From NCBI GenBank assembly GCA_049323655.1, contig JBMONO010000009.1:1-64000 (forward strand): DNA of 64,000 bases, in the 5' to 3' direction. This DNA comes from DB1 sp049323655 (GTDB lineage: Bacteria > Desulfobacterota > Desulfobulbia > Desulfobulbales > SURF-16). Below, in pieces: positions 28,550 through 40,409 of this stretch. The translations under genes and the position numbers were made by a program. Under the pieces are notes generated by a model. The model saw only the letters and a list, made by a program, of their open reading frames with translations. It searched no databases and had not been told where the DNA came from. Position 1 is the first letter of the stretch; every line of letters begins with the position of its first letter.

Positions 28550-29211
28550 TGCTAACGGAACAGGTCAAGGAAATCAAATTACTCATGGAGTATGCCGTTC
28601 CCGCCGGCGAAGAGCAGGTCGCCAATGACCTGCTTGACCGCTTCAGCGGGGATCGCATCGCCCTCAATCTGCTGCACAGTTTTTACAGCTTTCTCCCGGA
28701 AGGACTTGACGACGCCGTCTGCGATCTCTATCTGCTGGCCCGTAAGGAGGGGGTTTTTCTGCTGGCGGCTGCCACTACCATCGCCAACTATCTCTATCTG
28801 GTGAGCCAGGAACAGGTCGAATTTCTCGGCAACTGCGACGAGGGCATCTGGGATGATGAGGTCCTGGCCTTCTTCGGTTTCCGCAGCCGTACCGAAAGCG
28901 TACGCACGTCGGAAAGCCTTACCAGCTGCCAGCCTTACATCCCCGCCAACAGCGACGCCTCCCTCTGCCCGCTCTGCTCCGCCGCGGATGGCGAGCTGCA
29001 CACCCTCGGCTGCCCGGTGGAGGTCTGCCCCTGGTGCGACGGACAGCTGACGAGCTGCAACTGTCGTTTTACCGTTTCCGGCAAAAAACATTTGCGGAAC
29101 GAAACAGACCTGGCCGCATTCCATGAACTGCTCAACGAAAAAGGACGGATCCCCTATGACGCCCTGCGCCAGCGTCCCGGCTATCCTGGCGCCGGCAACG
29201 ACGACCCCTGA
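28546..29211 (+). CDS. Conserved-looking protein with C-terminal zinc-binding motif cluster
   Basis: A 221-residue cytosolic protein that overlaps thiE by 4 nt. Its first ~110 residues are helical (EQVKEIKLLMEYAVPAGEEQ onward) with no known motif. Residues ~143-170 hold a dense Cys cluster: CPLC, then GCPVEVCPWC, then CNC, a layout suited to one or two zinc ions. The C-terminus is basic with FHELLNEKGRIPYDALR. I do not recognise the family. Coupling to thiE may be only positional. Confidence 0.7.
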   Translation: MMLTEQVKEIKLLMEYAVPAGEEQVANDLLDRFSGDRIALNLLHSFYSFLPEGLDDAVCDLYLLARKEGVFLLAAATTIANYLYLVSQEQVEFLGNCDEGIWDDEVLAFFGFRSRTESVRTSESLTSCQPYIPANSDASLCPLCSAADGELHTLGCPVEVCPWCDGQLTSCNCRFTVSGKKHLRNETDLAAFHELLNEKGRIPYDALRQRPGYPGAGNDDP

Positions 29212-29261
29212 GCGCCGACACCCGGAGGACGGCGGCCCGGCATCGCCCGACGATTCCTGCC

Positions 29262-30194
29262 CTACTTCAGCTCCTGCAGGTAGCGATAGAATTCGGAGTC
29301 TGAAGAAATGATCAGGCGGGTATTGGCGCCGATCCCTTTGCCATAGGCATCGAGACTCCTGGAAAACGCATAAAAATCCGGATCCTGATTGTAGGCGTCC
29401 GCATAGATCCTGGCCGCCTCGGCATCCGCCTTGCCCTTGATTTCTTCCGCCTCGCGGCGAGCCTTGGAGGTGATCTCCTTGAGCTCGCGTTCCACCTTGC
29501 CGAGAATCTCCGCCTTCTCACCCTCGCCCAGCGATCTCTTTTCGGCGGCAATCCGCTTGCGCTCGGAAATCATCCGGTCATAGACCTTCTGCCGGACGCT
29601 GTCAATGTAATTAACCCGCTTGAACATGACATCCACCAATTCGATGCCGTACTCGGGGGTCAGCTTGGAGGCTGACTCGAAGACCAGCTGGGAAATCTTG
29701 TCCCGGCCCAATTTGATCGGTTTTGCCGCTTCCGCCTCGGCCACCGTACTCCGAATGGCCCCCGGCACCCAGTCCGAACTTCTGATGATCTCCACCAGAT
29801 CGTTTTTGTTGACCATGTCACGGATGGTGCTGTCGATGATATCGGCAAGGATGGTCTGGGCCCGCGGCACATTGTTGACCGACTGGAGAAAGCGGAGGGG
29901 ATCGGAGATCCGCCAGCGGGCGGTGGCGTCGATATAGACGAAGGTCTTGTCATTGGTGGGAATCTGGTTCGGATCACCATCCCAGATCATCACCCGTTTT
30001 TCAAAAAAGCGTACATCCTGAATGAACGGGGTTTTGAATTTGAGCCCCGCCTCGGTCACCGAATCTCCTACCGGGGCGCCGAACTGGGTCACCACTGCCT
30101 GCCGGCCTTCCGGCAGGATGTAAAAGCCATCCCAGACGGTAATACCGGCGCCGACCACCAGGACGATCAATATGGAACGAACGATTGTATTCAC
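29262..30194 (-). CDS. hflC: Membrane protease modulator HflC
   Basis: SPFH/Band-7 protein that pairs with HflK at the inner membrane and restrains FtsH. A single N-terminal helix (ILIVLVVGAGITVWDGFYIL) is followed by the SPFH domain (PEGRQAVVTQFG) and a coiled-coil tail rich in Glu, Arg and Ala. The 310 residues are typical. The start is GTG at 30194 with AAGGAAAA upstream. It lies 36 nt after hflK in one operon. Confidence 0.94.
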   Translation of the reverse strand: MNTIVRSILIVLVVGAGITVWDGFYILPEGRQAVVTQFGAPVGDSVTEAGLKFKTPFIQDVRFFEKRVMIWDGDPNQIPTNDKTFVYIDATARWRISDPLRFLQSVNNVPRAQTILADIIDSTIRDMVNKNDLVEIIRSSDWVPGAIRSTVAEAEAAKPIKLGRDKISQLVFESASKLTPEYGIELVDVMFKRVNYIDSVRQKVYDRMISERKRIAAEKRSLGEGEKAEILGKVERELKEITSKARREAEEIKGKADAEAARIYADAYNQDPDFYAFSRSLDAYGKGIGANTRLIISSDSEFYRYLQELK

Positions 30195-30230
30195 GACGTT
30201 TTCCTTCTTTTTTGAGTTATTCGGCGGCGA

Positions 30231-31352
30231 TTACTGCTGCCCGCTTCGGGCAGCGGGCGCCTTCTGGCCGGCCGACAGATCGAGCAGGGGCAGAATCGCC
30301 CGCTGCTCCTTATCGACCACATAGACCTCCGTCACCGTCGGCAGCACCCGCTGCATGGTTTCCAGATACATGCGTTTGCGGGTCACATCCTCGGCCTTGC
30401 GGTATTCCTCGAGAATGGCGAGGAAACGTGCGGTTTCCCCCTTGGCCAGATTGGTCCGCTCCACCGCATAGCCGTGCGCCTCCTCGAGCAGCTTCTTCGC
30501 ATCACCGCGCGCCTTCGGAATAATGTTGTTGTATGTCTGCTCCGCCTCGTTGACCAGCCGCTTCATGTCCTGATCCGCCTCGTTGACCTCGTTGAAGGCG
30601 GGCTTGACCGGTTCAGGGGGGTTGATATCCTGCAGCTTGACGGCCAGAATCTTCACCCCGCTCTGGTACTTGTTGAGAATTCCCTGCAACTCCTTGGCCG
30701 TGGCAGCCTCCAGCAGTTCACGGTTGCCCAGTACGTAATCAAAGTCCTGATTGCCGACAATGCGGCGGATCGCCATCTCGCAGATATCACGGACCGACTG
30801 GTCAACATCCTGTACCTTGAAAACGAAATCAAAGGGATCAGCCACCTTGTACTGAACGATCCACTCCACATCGATGACGTTTTTGTCGCCGGTCAGCATA
30901 AGGGATTCCGTCTCCAGCCCCTCCTTGGGTTCATACAGGGAGCGTTGGCCCGCCACCTTGGTGCGGAATCCGAACTCCTGTTTTCGCACCGTCTCCACAT
31001 CGACCTTGACCACTTCATCGATGATCGGCACCTTGAAATTGAGTCCAGAGGAAGTGACCTTGCTGAATTTGCCGAGCCGCAGCACCACCCCCTTTTCGCC
31101 GGGCTGGATGGTGTAAAACGACGAGTAGATAATCTGGATCAGAAAAATCACCGCAACAATGGCAACAATGCGCATGATGCTGCCGCCGATATTCGGTGGA
31201 CCGCTGTCTGCCGGACCGGGCTTTGCCCCGTCGCCGTTGCCGCTGCCATCAAAGCTGTCCTTGATTTTCTTCAGCAGGGCGGCCAGCATTTCTTCAGGGG
31301 AGGCAGGACGCTTTTTCTGGCCCCACGGTGGTTGTTGATCATCAAACGCCAT
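30231..31352 (-). CDS. hflK: Membrane protease modulator HflK
   Basis: Partner of HflC in the SPFH ring around FtsH. A Gly/Asp-rich cytosolic leader, one membrane helix (IVAIVAVIFLIQIIYSSFY), the SPFH core (TIQPGEKGVVLRLGKF, then VEWIVQYKVADP) and a coiled-coil C-terminus make up 373 residues. The ATG at 31352 (MAFDDQQPPWG) follows AGGAGAAG; a longer in-frame reading has no such site. First gene of hflK-hflC, with a rhomboid protease gene upstream on the same strand. Confidence 0.94.
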   Translation of the reverse strand: MAFDDQQPPWGQKKRPASPEEMLAALLKKIKDSFDGSGNGDGAKPGPADSGPPNIGGSIMRIVAIVAVIFLIQIIYSSFYTIQPGEKGVVLRLGKFSKVTSSGLNFKVPIIDEVVKVDVETVRKQEFGFRTKVAGQRSLYEPKEGLETESLMLTGDKNVIDVEWIVQYKVADPFDFVFKVQDVDQSVRDICEMAIRRIVGNQDFDYVLGNRELLEAATAKELQGILNKYQSGVKILAVKLQDINPPEPVKPAFNEVNEADQDMKRLVNEAEQTYNNIIPKARGDAKKLLEEAHGYAVERTNLAKGETARFLAILEEYRKAEDVTRKRMYLETMQRVLPTVTEVYVVDKEQRAILPLLDLSAGQKAPAARSGQQ

Positions 31353-31495
31353 CTCTTCTCCTGTTTTTTTTGCAATATGATTGTGCGGCAAAACCGGCCA
31401 TGCGGCACCGCCCCTCTTCACTTCACCGCTTTCCATTCTCCGTCAGCAGCATTATGACGACACGGCGCGGTCATTTTTGTTCCATTACACCAGTT

Positions 31496-32389
31496 TTATC
31501 CCAAAAAGGCAAGCCACCAACCGCCGATTACGAGCAGCAGCATGGTCAGCAGAAAAAAGAACTGCCGAGGCCAGGGCGAGCTCCACAGCAGAAACGCCGG
31601 AAACGTCGCGGCAAGAAAACCGATACCGCAGCCGGCGACAAGCCCCCAGAAATGGGCGCCGAGATCGGTTCGCTCACCGCTGGTTCCCAGCATGGCAAGG
31701 AGACTCAAACCGGCCCCCAGGGGCAGGATGACCCCCTGCACGCGAACCTGGCGTTTCAGCTCAAGACCGGTGAGAATCCCGATCGCCCCGAACACAGCCG
31801 TGGAAAAACCAACAGACAGATGTTGCTCCGTACGCAACAGAATATTGAGGCCGTTGCCAAAAATGCCGGCAATTAGAACCAGCAGCCATCCCAGCCCGCT
31901 GCCCAGGATTTTACAGAGAAAATGGATCACCATGCCCCCGATGACGGCATTGCCGAGGACATGGACCGGATCGGCGTGCAGGGTAAGCCCGGTGATCAGG
32001 CGCCACCACTCGCTCTGCTGTATGATGGCGTCAAAATTGACCGCTCCGGCGGCAAACCAGCGGCTGGTGTCCCGCCATGGCCCGGTGATCCAGTAAAAAA
32101 TCAGGAGGAATCCCATGAGCAGCAGGGTGGGCGACTGCCGTTCCCGAAAGGAGAAAAAGCCGACCGGCTCCTCCTGCCTGGGCGGCCAGTTTCTGTTCTC
32201 CCGTTCAAAGGCGGCGATATGGCCGACGGCAAAAGGCTTGTCCCGCTCATCAACGGTGAGCAGCCAGAGATTGGCCTGCCGCAAAAGGCGATGCGGCACA
32301 TGAACCGATTGCAGCACCAGCGACCAGACGGTTGCCTGACGGTAATTTTTTATCCGGGCAAGGGTCACCCATTTACGTTCTTCGGACAC
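31496..32389 (-). CDS. Rhomboid-family intramembrane serine protease
   Basis: A 297-residue membrane protein with a ~85-residue cytosolic N-terminal domain and six or so membrane helices. All rhomboid signatures are present: HADPVHVLGN (HxxxN-type loop), the active-site GFSTAVFG with nucleophile S196, and DLGAHFWGLVAG with the catalytic H246. It cleaves substrates within the membrane. It sits 143 nt upstream of hflK on the same strand, giving a membrane-proteolysis neighbourhood with hflKC. Confidence 0.92.
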   Translation of the reverse strand: MSEERKWVTLARIKNYRQATVWSLVLQSVHVPHRLLRQANLWLLTVDERDKPFAVGHIAAFERENRNWPPRQEEPVGFFSFRERQSPTLLLMGFLLIFYWITGPWRDTSRWFAAGAVNFDAIIQQSEWWRLITGLTLHADPVHVLGNAVIGGMVIHFLCKILGSGLGWLLVLIAGIFGNGLNILLRTEQHLSVGFSTAVFGAIGILTGLELKRQVRVQGVILPLGAGLSLLAMLGTSGERTDLGAHFWGLVAGCGIGFLAATFPAFLLWSSPWPRQFFFLLTMLLLVIGGWWLAFLG

Positions 32390-32601
32390 GGGATCACGGC
32401 ACCGCTTCCCCTCCGGACAGGGTCAGACGACAGCAATGGCTGGCCCGGCCGAAGGAAAGAATAAACAGAGTAATTGCAGGATGTGAATTTCAATTATAAG
32501 CACTCTCCTGCCTGAATCAAGCGCCATCGTGGCAAACGACAACTATTTTCAGCATCCGGCCGCAGGCGGCCATGTTATACGGCATGGCAGATGCGCGCGT
32601 G

Positions 32602-32640
32602 AAAAAAAAAGGGAATTGCACGATACCGTACAATTCCCTT
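32602..32640 (-). terminator. Terminator of the tRNA-Leu gene
   Basis: A 10-bp stem AAGGGAATTG (32609-32618) / CAATTCCCTT (32631-32640), followed on the minus strand by a run of nine Ts. It lies 10 nt beyond the tRNA 3' end. Confidence 0.9.
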
Positions 32641-32649
32641 GTTTTCTGC

Positions 32650-32736
32650 TGGTGCCGAAGGCGAGACTCGAACTCGCACAGGCATACGCCCACTAGACCC
32701 TGAACCTAGCGCGTCTACCAATTCCGCCACTTCGGC
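32650..32736 (-). tRNA. tRNA-Leu (anticodon CAG)
   Basis: Read on the minus strand the 87-nt gene starts GCCGAAGTGGCGGAATTGG and ends CCTTCGGCACCA, with CCA encoded. The acceptor stem GCCGAAG/CTTCGGC pairs fully. The anticodon arm is CTAGG-TTCAGGG-TCTAG, giving anticodon CAG. A long variable arm typical of class II tRNAs (TGGGCGTATGCCTG) and the T-loop GTTCGAGTC are visible. Confidence 0.97.
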
Positions 32737-32861
32737 GCGACATGAGCGATCTTATTACCGGGTTTCGCACTTTCTTGTCAAGCTTTTTGTCGGGGACTTT
32801 TTTTAGGGGGATCACGATTTTCACCCTTGAGCGTTTACGCTTCTCTGATTATCATGGCGCG

Positions 32862-33836
32862 ATGAAAATTTATACCGATCTTTCCGACATCACGGATCCC
32901 ATCCCCAACTCCTTCGTCACCATCGGCAACTTCGACGGGGTCCACCTCGGGCACCAGATGCTGTTCAGTGAGGTGATGAGCCGAGCCTACCGCCACAAGG
33001 GCACCAGTGTCGCCATCACCTTCAACCCGCACCCCCTCAAAGTGGTCCGCCCGCAGAGCGGCATCAAACTCATCTCCAACTGCGAACAGAAGCGGGAACT
33101 GATCGAGCTTGCCGGTCTCGACGTGCTGATCATCATTCCCTTTACCGGAGAGTTTGCCGCCACTCCGGCAGAAGAGTTTGTCGACCTGGTCCTGCTTCGG
33201 ACCATCGGCATGCGGGAGCTAGTCGTCGGTTATGATTACGCCTTTGGCAAGGGACGGGAGGGCGATATCGCCTTTTTACGGCGACAGGGGGAACTAAAAA
33301 ATTTTCCGGTCACCGTGGTGGAGCCTTATTATGTCGATGGGGTGCTCGCCAGCAGCACCAAGGTTCGGGAACTGGTCAGTGCCGGCAAAATGGATGAGGT
33401 CAAACAGCTGCTGGGGCGCGCCTACCAGATCCGCGGCGAAGTCATACGAGGTAAGCAGCGGGGGGGCGCCGAACTCGGTTTCCCCACCGCCAACCTCCAC
33501 ATCTCCGAAGAGGATCTCTGTCCGCGCCACGGCGTCTATGTCACCCAGGTCGTCTATGACGGCAAATGCTACGGCGGGGTCCTCAATATCGGCTACAATC
33601 CCACCTTCGGCGATGAGCGCCTTGCCGCCGAGACCCACATCTTCGACTTTAATCAGGACATCTACGGCAAACCGATTAAGATCAACCTGCTGCGTTTTCT
33701 CCGGCCGGAAAAAAAATTTGCCGGGCCTGAAGAACTGGCCCGGCAGATTGCCGAGGACATTCGGCAGGCAAAAACGGTGCTGGCCGATGCCCGGCAGGAA
33801 CTGCTGCTCTCCTGTGAGGAAAAGTACAACCGTTGA
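32862..33836 (+). CDS. ribF: Bifunctional riboflavin kinase / FAD synthetase
   Basis: Makes FMN and FAD from riboflavin. The 324 residues hold an N-terminal nucleotidyltransferase domain with TIGNFDGVHLGHQ (HxGH-type motif) and SSTKVRELVSAG, and a C-terminal flavokinase domain with GFPTANLH and GVYVTQV. The start at 32862 (MKIYTDLSD) is used because similarity begins here; an in-frame ATG at 32742 would begin beside the tRNA gene. Six bases separate its stop from that of the convergent chemoreceptor gene. Confidence 0.95.
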   Translation: MKIYTDLSDITDPIPNSFVTIGNFDGVHLGHQMLFSEVMSRAYRHKGTSVAITFNPHPLKVVRPQSGIKLISNCEQKRELIELAGLDVLIIIPFTGEFAATPAEEFVDLVLLRTIGMRELVVGYDYAFGKGREGDIAFLRRQGELKNFPVTVVEPYYVDGVLASSTKVRELVSAGKMDEVKQLLGRAYQIRGEVIRGKQRGGAELGFPTANLHISEEDLCPRHGVYVTQVVYDGKCYGGVLNIGYNPTFGDERLAAETHIFDFNQDIYGKPIKINLLRFLRPEKKFAGPEELARQIAEDIRQAKTVLADARQELLLSCEEKYNR

Positions 33837-33842
33837 ACGACG

Positions 33843-35408
33843 TCAGAACTCCTCGAAATCGTCGGCCACCGTCGTCTTCTCGGCAATAGCCTTGACCCGC
33901 GCCGGCTTGGCCGCTCTTTCAACCGCCGTGGTACTTTTCTCCATCTCCTTGCCGCCCTCACCCCTGTCCGCTTCTCCAGTGGTGGACCTGCCCCCTTTCA
34001 CCAGGGTCACCAACTGTACCGCCAAGTTGGCGAGGTTGACGGCCTGGGCGTGCATCTCGGTGGCCGCACTGGCCGACTCTTCGGCATTGGCCGCCGTGTC
34101 CTGGGTGACCCGATCAATCTCCACCATACTGACGCTGATCTGATCAAACCCGGCAGTCTGCTCCTTGGACGCCTCGGCAATTTCACTGACCAGGGTTGCC
34201 ACCCGGGCAATCTTTTCCGACATCCGGGCAAATTCCTCGTTGGTCTGATGGACCAGACCGGCCCCGTCATGGACCTGCCTGACGATGCCCTCAATCAGCT
34301 TCTCGGTATCCTTGGCCGCCGCGGCAGCGCGCATGGCAAGGTTACGGACCTCCTCAGCCACCACGGCAAAACCAGCGCCTGCCTCGCCGGCCCGCGCTGC
34401 CTCCACCGCGGCGTTCAAGGCCAACAGATTGGTCTGAAAGGCGATTTCATCAATGGTTTTAATAATTTTTGAGGTCTCCTCGCTGGAACGGGAGATGGCG
34501 TCCATTGCCTCGGTCTGCCGCTCCATGGAGAGGTTCGCCTGATTCACCACCTCCTGGGCATCCCGCATCAACTCGTCGCCATGCCGGGAATTTTCCGAAT
34601 TTTTTCTGGTCATGGCCACCAGTTCCTCAAGAGCGGCCGACGTTTCCTCCAATGAGGCAGCCTGGCTGGAGGCGCCGGCAGCCAGTTGCTGTCCGGAGCT
34701 CTCCAGCTGCCGTGAGGCATCGGTTACCTCCTCGGCGCCGCTGGTGAGGTGTGCGGCTATTGTCTCTACCGGTTTCACCACATAGCGGCGCAGACAGAAA
34801 AAAATCACCAGACAGAGGGTCAACACGCAACCGACCGCGCTGATCAGCACCGCCAGCATCAGCGACCGACTTGCCTGCTGGAGAGAAGTGTCAGCGCGTT
34901 CCGCGAGCTGGCGGTTGCGCTCCCTGGCCTCCGCCTCCTTTGCCGCGATCAGGGCGAGACTGAGCCCGAGTTTCACCGAACCGATCTCACCATCTTCGAA
35001 GACCACCGGCGCCGTCAAGATTTTCAGCCCTTCCTCCTGCTGCTCCGCCACCCTGGTCAGTGGTTTCCCCTCCTTGTCGAGAAAAAGGACAGAACTGACA
35101 TCGGTATCCGCGGCGGCATTGTCGGCCATCTTCTGCAGAGAATCAAAATCATAGCCGAGAATGAGGGGCACCGCGTTCATGGCCAGTAATCCAGCGAGAG
35201 AGTTACCCTTTTCCAGTAATTTATCGTGCAGTGTTTTCTTCTCGGCGGCGAGAAGCTCCTGGACAATATTCTCGAAATCCACAGCCTGGCCGCGTTGAGA
35301 CCTGGTGGCGGAGGAAATAACAACAAAAGTCAGGACAGCAAACAGCAAGGCGCTGACCAGGACGACGCCGGTCATGAATTTACTGGTGATACCGCTCTGT
35401 TTTCTCAC
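33843..35408 (-). CDS. Methyl-accepting chemotaxis protein
   Basis: A 521-residue membrane receptor. An N-terminal helix (FMTGVVLVSALLFAVLTFVVIS), a ~140-residue periplasmic sensor, a second helix, HAMP (RYVVKPVETIAAHL) and a cytosolic signalling domain are seen. The hairpin tip reads IDEIAFQTNLLALNAAVEAARAGEAG, the conserved MCP core, with Ala/Glu-rich methylation helices either side. No CheR-docking pentapeptide is evident at the C-terminus (ADDFEEF). Start is GTG with AGGAGCGG upstream. It follows the PhnD-type binding-protein gene by 32 nt, so that protein may be its ligand carrier. Confidence 0.95.
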   Translation of the reverse strand: MRKQSGITSKFMTGVVLVSALLFAVLTFVVISSATRSQRGQAVDFENIVQELLAAEKKTLHDKLLEKGNSLAGLLAMNAVPLILGYDFDSLQKMADNAAADTDVSSVLFLDKEGKPLTRVAEQQEEGLKILTAPVVFEDGEIGSVKLGLSLALIAAKEAEARERNRQLAERADTSLQQASRSLMLAVLISAVGCVLTLCLVIFFCLRRYVVKPVETIAAHLTSGAEEVTDASRQLESSGQQLAAGASSQAASLEETSAALEELVAMTRKNSENSRHGDELMRDAQEVVNQANLSMERQTEAMDAISRSSEETSKIIKTIDEIAFQTNLLALNAAVEAARAGEAGAGFAVVAEEVRNLAMRAAAAAKDTEKLIEGIVRQVHDGAGLVHQTNEEFARMSEKIARVATLVSEIAEASKEQTAGFDQISVSMVEIDRVTQDTAANAEESASAATEMHAQAVNLANLAVQLVTLVKGGRSTTGEADRGEGGKEMEKSTTAVERAAKPARVKAIAEKTTVADDFEEF

Positions 35409-35440
35409 ACGCCGCTCCTGTAAGTCAATAAAAGGCCACG

Positions 35441-36334
35441 TTACTGGGCGAAAACACCATATTTAATAACGGTGAGGCATTCCCGGACGCTGGCGTAATC
35501 GCCGGCATCCTTCCAACCGACGATCTTGCCGGCCTTGGCCGCCGGCGAGTCGGCGGGCATCGCCTTCAGTGCCGCCGCCACCCTGTCACTCAGATCCTTG
35601 CCGACATGGGCGACCGCCACCATCGGCCATTCCGGATAAAGCCGGGTGCTGCGGACAAAGGGGAAATCATCCGTGATCGGGTTGATGATGCGGAAATCGG
35701 CCATCTTGATCTTGCCCTCCTCCTCCATCCGCTCCAGGGTGTCGGTGCGGACGGTGCCGACATCCGCCACTCCGTTCAACACGGCAAGGACGACGTTGTC
35801 ATGCTTGTTGCCGCCTTCGAGGAAGGCGGCGGTGTCCTTTTGCGGATCAATACCGTTCTCAATCAGCTCCCGCCAGGCCATGTGCGCCCCGCCGAAGGAG
35901 GCGAAATCGGCCACCATGAATTTCTTGCCGCGGATGTCGGCAATGGTCTGGATCGGGCTGTCCTTGCGGACAAAAATGACGCCGCCGAAGGTATCCATCG
36001 CCTTGCCGCCGATGGAGTTGATCATATTGGCGATGGCCCGGACCTGGTATTTCTTCTCCAGCTCGACGTAAAAAGCGGAGTTGGCCAGAAAAAAATCGAC
36101 CTTGCCATCCTTGACCATCGGTTCGATCGCCTCGAATTTGAGGGGCAACACAGTCACCTTTTCACCCAGCTTTTCCGAAAGATACTCACCGGTGGGGCCC
36201 CATTGCTTCATGGCCACTTCCGCACCGCGCTTGGCCAGCACCCCGATCGTCATGTCGGCCGCGGCAAGCGAGCCCCCAAGAGTGATTACCAGTGCGACCG
36301 CCATTGCCATCCATGCGAATTTCCCCATTTTCAT
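35441..36334 (-). CDS. PhnD-type periplasmic binding protein
   Basis: A 297-residue exported protein with a signal peptide (KFAWMAMAVALVITLGGSLAAA). The mature part starts MTIGVLAKRGAEVAMKQWGPT and includes the PhnD/SsuA-like pattern: VDFFLANSAFYVELEKKY, ADIRGKKFMVADFASFGGAHMAWREL and GVADVGTVRTDTLERM. Such proteins bind phosphonate, phosphate analogues or other small anions. No ABC permease or ATPase is next to it; the following gene is a chemoreceptor, suggesting a sensory role. ATG at 36334 follows GGAGGAG. Confidence 0.88.
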   Translation of the reverse strand: MKMGKFAWMAMAVALVITLGGSLAAADMTIGVLAKRGAEVAMKQWGPTGEYLSEKLGEKVTVLPLKFEAIEPMVKDGKVDFFLANSAFYVELEKKYQVRAIANMINSIGGKAMDTFGGVIFVRKDSPIQTIADIRGKKFMVADFASFGGAHMAWRELIENGIDPQKDTAAFLEGGNKHDNVVLAVLNGVADVGTVRTDTLERMEEEGKIKMADFRIINPITDDFPFVRSTRLYPEWPMVAVAHVGKDLSDRVAAALKAMPADSPAAKAGKIVGWKDAGDYASVRECLTVIKYGVFAQ

Positions 36335-36504
36335 CGCGATTCTCCTCCGCACGATCTGAATTTCCCGCGCACACAATGTGGCACGAACATTTGCATTTAA
36401 TAAAAGTCTAGGGGGAAAGACACAACAATGTCAACGAAATAAACACATGATGAAAGGTGGTTTGGTGGAGACATCGATAAACGTGATGCGGTTACTTCCC
36501 TCGC

Positions 36505-36550
36505 CCGACTGCCCGGGAGCGGGGACCACAGGCCTCTGCCGGGCAGTCGG
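36505..36550 (-). terminator. GC-rich hairpin after argJ
   Basis: A perfect 12-bp stem CCGACTGCCCGG (36505-36516) / CCGGGCAGTCGG (36539-36550), 15 nt past the argJ stop on the minus strand. There is no T-run on either side, so it may be a Rho-independent terminator of weak type or an RNA-stabilising structure. Confidence 0.5.
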
Positions 36551-36565
36551 AGGCGTGGAACGGCG

Positions 36566-37762
36566 CTAGGAGCGGTAATCGGCGTTGATCTTCACGTAGT
36601 CAATGGAAAAATCGCAGGTGTGGATGTCATGACCGGCCGTGCCGTTTTTCAGATCGACCAGCACGGTGAATTCCTTTTGCCGCAGCACGGCGGTGGCCCT
36701 TTCCTCAGCGGCCGAACCGCGGGCCAGACCGTCGCGGACCAGCATAACATCATCAAAGGATATATCGACCCGATATGGGTCAAACACGGCGCCGGAACGA
36801 CCGAGGGCGGCGATGATCCGGCCCCAGTTGGCATCCTCGCCGAAAAAGGCGGTCTTCACCAGGTTCGAGTTGGCGACGGTGCGGGCGGCCCTTTCGGCGT
36901 CGTCGTCGCTTTGCGCCCCCACGACCCGGATGGTGACAAGTTTGGTCGCCCCCTCGCCGTCGCGGACGATCTGCAGGGCCAGATCACGGCACACCGCATC
37001 GAGCCCCTGCTGGAGCTGGCGGCCGTCTTCGCTATTCCCATCGCCGATTTCCTGGTTACCGGCCGCGCCGTTGGCCAGCACCAGCACTGTGTCGTTAGTG
37101 CTGGTGTCGCCGTCCACCGTAATGGCATTGAAGGAGTGGCGGACACTGCGGGCCAGCATATCCTGCAGGACTGCGGGCCGCACCGCCGCGTCGGTGACGA
37201 TAAAGGCGAGCATGGTCGCCATGTTGGGCATGATCATTCCCGCCCCCTTGGCCAGACCGAGAATGGTGGCCCGCTGGCCGGCCAGGTCCATTACCCGAAC
37301 GGCGGTTTTCGGCACCGTGTCGGTGGTCATCATGGCCCGGGACACCGCGGTAAAGCCGCTGACGGTAAGGCTTGCCGCCAGGGCCTCCATGCAGTTGGCA
37401 AAGATGGCAAGGTCAAGCTGCATGCCGATCACCCCGGTGGAGGCCACCAGCACCTCGTTCTCGGCAAGGCCGAGCCGGCGGGCCACCAGCCCGGCCGTGC
37501 CGCGGGCCAGGGCCATACCCATCTCGCCGGTACAGGCATTGGCAACACCACTGTTGACAATGATCGCCCGGGCCCGGCCGCTTCTGAGGTGTTCCATGTC
37601 AAGCAGCACCGGCGCCGCCTTTACCAACGAGGTGGTGAAGACCCCGGCGGCAGCGGCCGGCTTTTCGGAATAAATCAATCCAACATCGAGACGATCCTTA
37701 CCGCGGATGCCCGCCTTAACCGCCCCTGCCTGAAAACCTCGAACCGTTTCCGTCTCGCTCAT
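36566..37762 (-). CDS. argJ: Bifunctional ornithine acetyltransferase / N-acetylglutamate synthase ArgJ
   Basis: Recycles the acetyl group in arginine synthesis. The 398-residue precursor is expected to self-cleave at KGAGMIMPNMATMLAF, where the Thr becomes the N-terminal nucleophile; the oxyanion motif STGVIG and the C-terminal TCDFSIDYVKINADYRS are also conserved. The start at 37762 (MSETETV) follows GGCAGG and is 29 nt after the secA stop. It is the last gene of the argS-SPOR-argA-secA run. Since a separate short N-acetylglutamate synthase gene is in the same run, ArgJ may act only as the transacetylase. Confidence 0.94.
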   Translation of the reverse strand: MSETETVRGFQAGAVKAGIRGKDRLDVGLIYSEKPAAAAGVFTTSLVKAAPVLLDMEHLRSGRARAIIVNSGVANACTGEMGMALARGTAGLVARRLGLAENEVLVASTGVIGMQLDLAIFANCMEALAASLTVSGFTAVSRAMMTTDTVPKTAVRVMDLAGQRATILGLAKGAGMIMPNMATMLAFIVTDAAVRPAVLQDMLARSVRHSFNAITVDGDTSTNDTVLVLANGAAGNQEIGDGNSEDGRQLQQGLDAVCRDLALQIVRDGEGATKLVTIRVVGAQSDDDAERAARTVANSNLVKTAFFGEDANWGRIIAALGRSGAVFDPYRVDISFDDVMLVRDGLARGSAAEERATAVLRQKEFTVLVDLKNGTAGHDIHTCDFSIDYVKINADYRS

Positions 37763-37791
37763 TGAAGGCCTGCCGTCTTTCGTCTTTGTGA

Positions 37792-40338
<2,547 letters not shown>

Positions 40339-40409
40339 GAACACTCCTTGTTCCGATATGCCGTCGACACACGATTTTCATCGCGCTCACCGACTCACAG
40401 CAACCGGTT

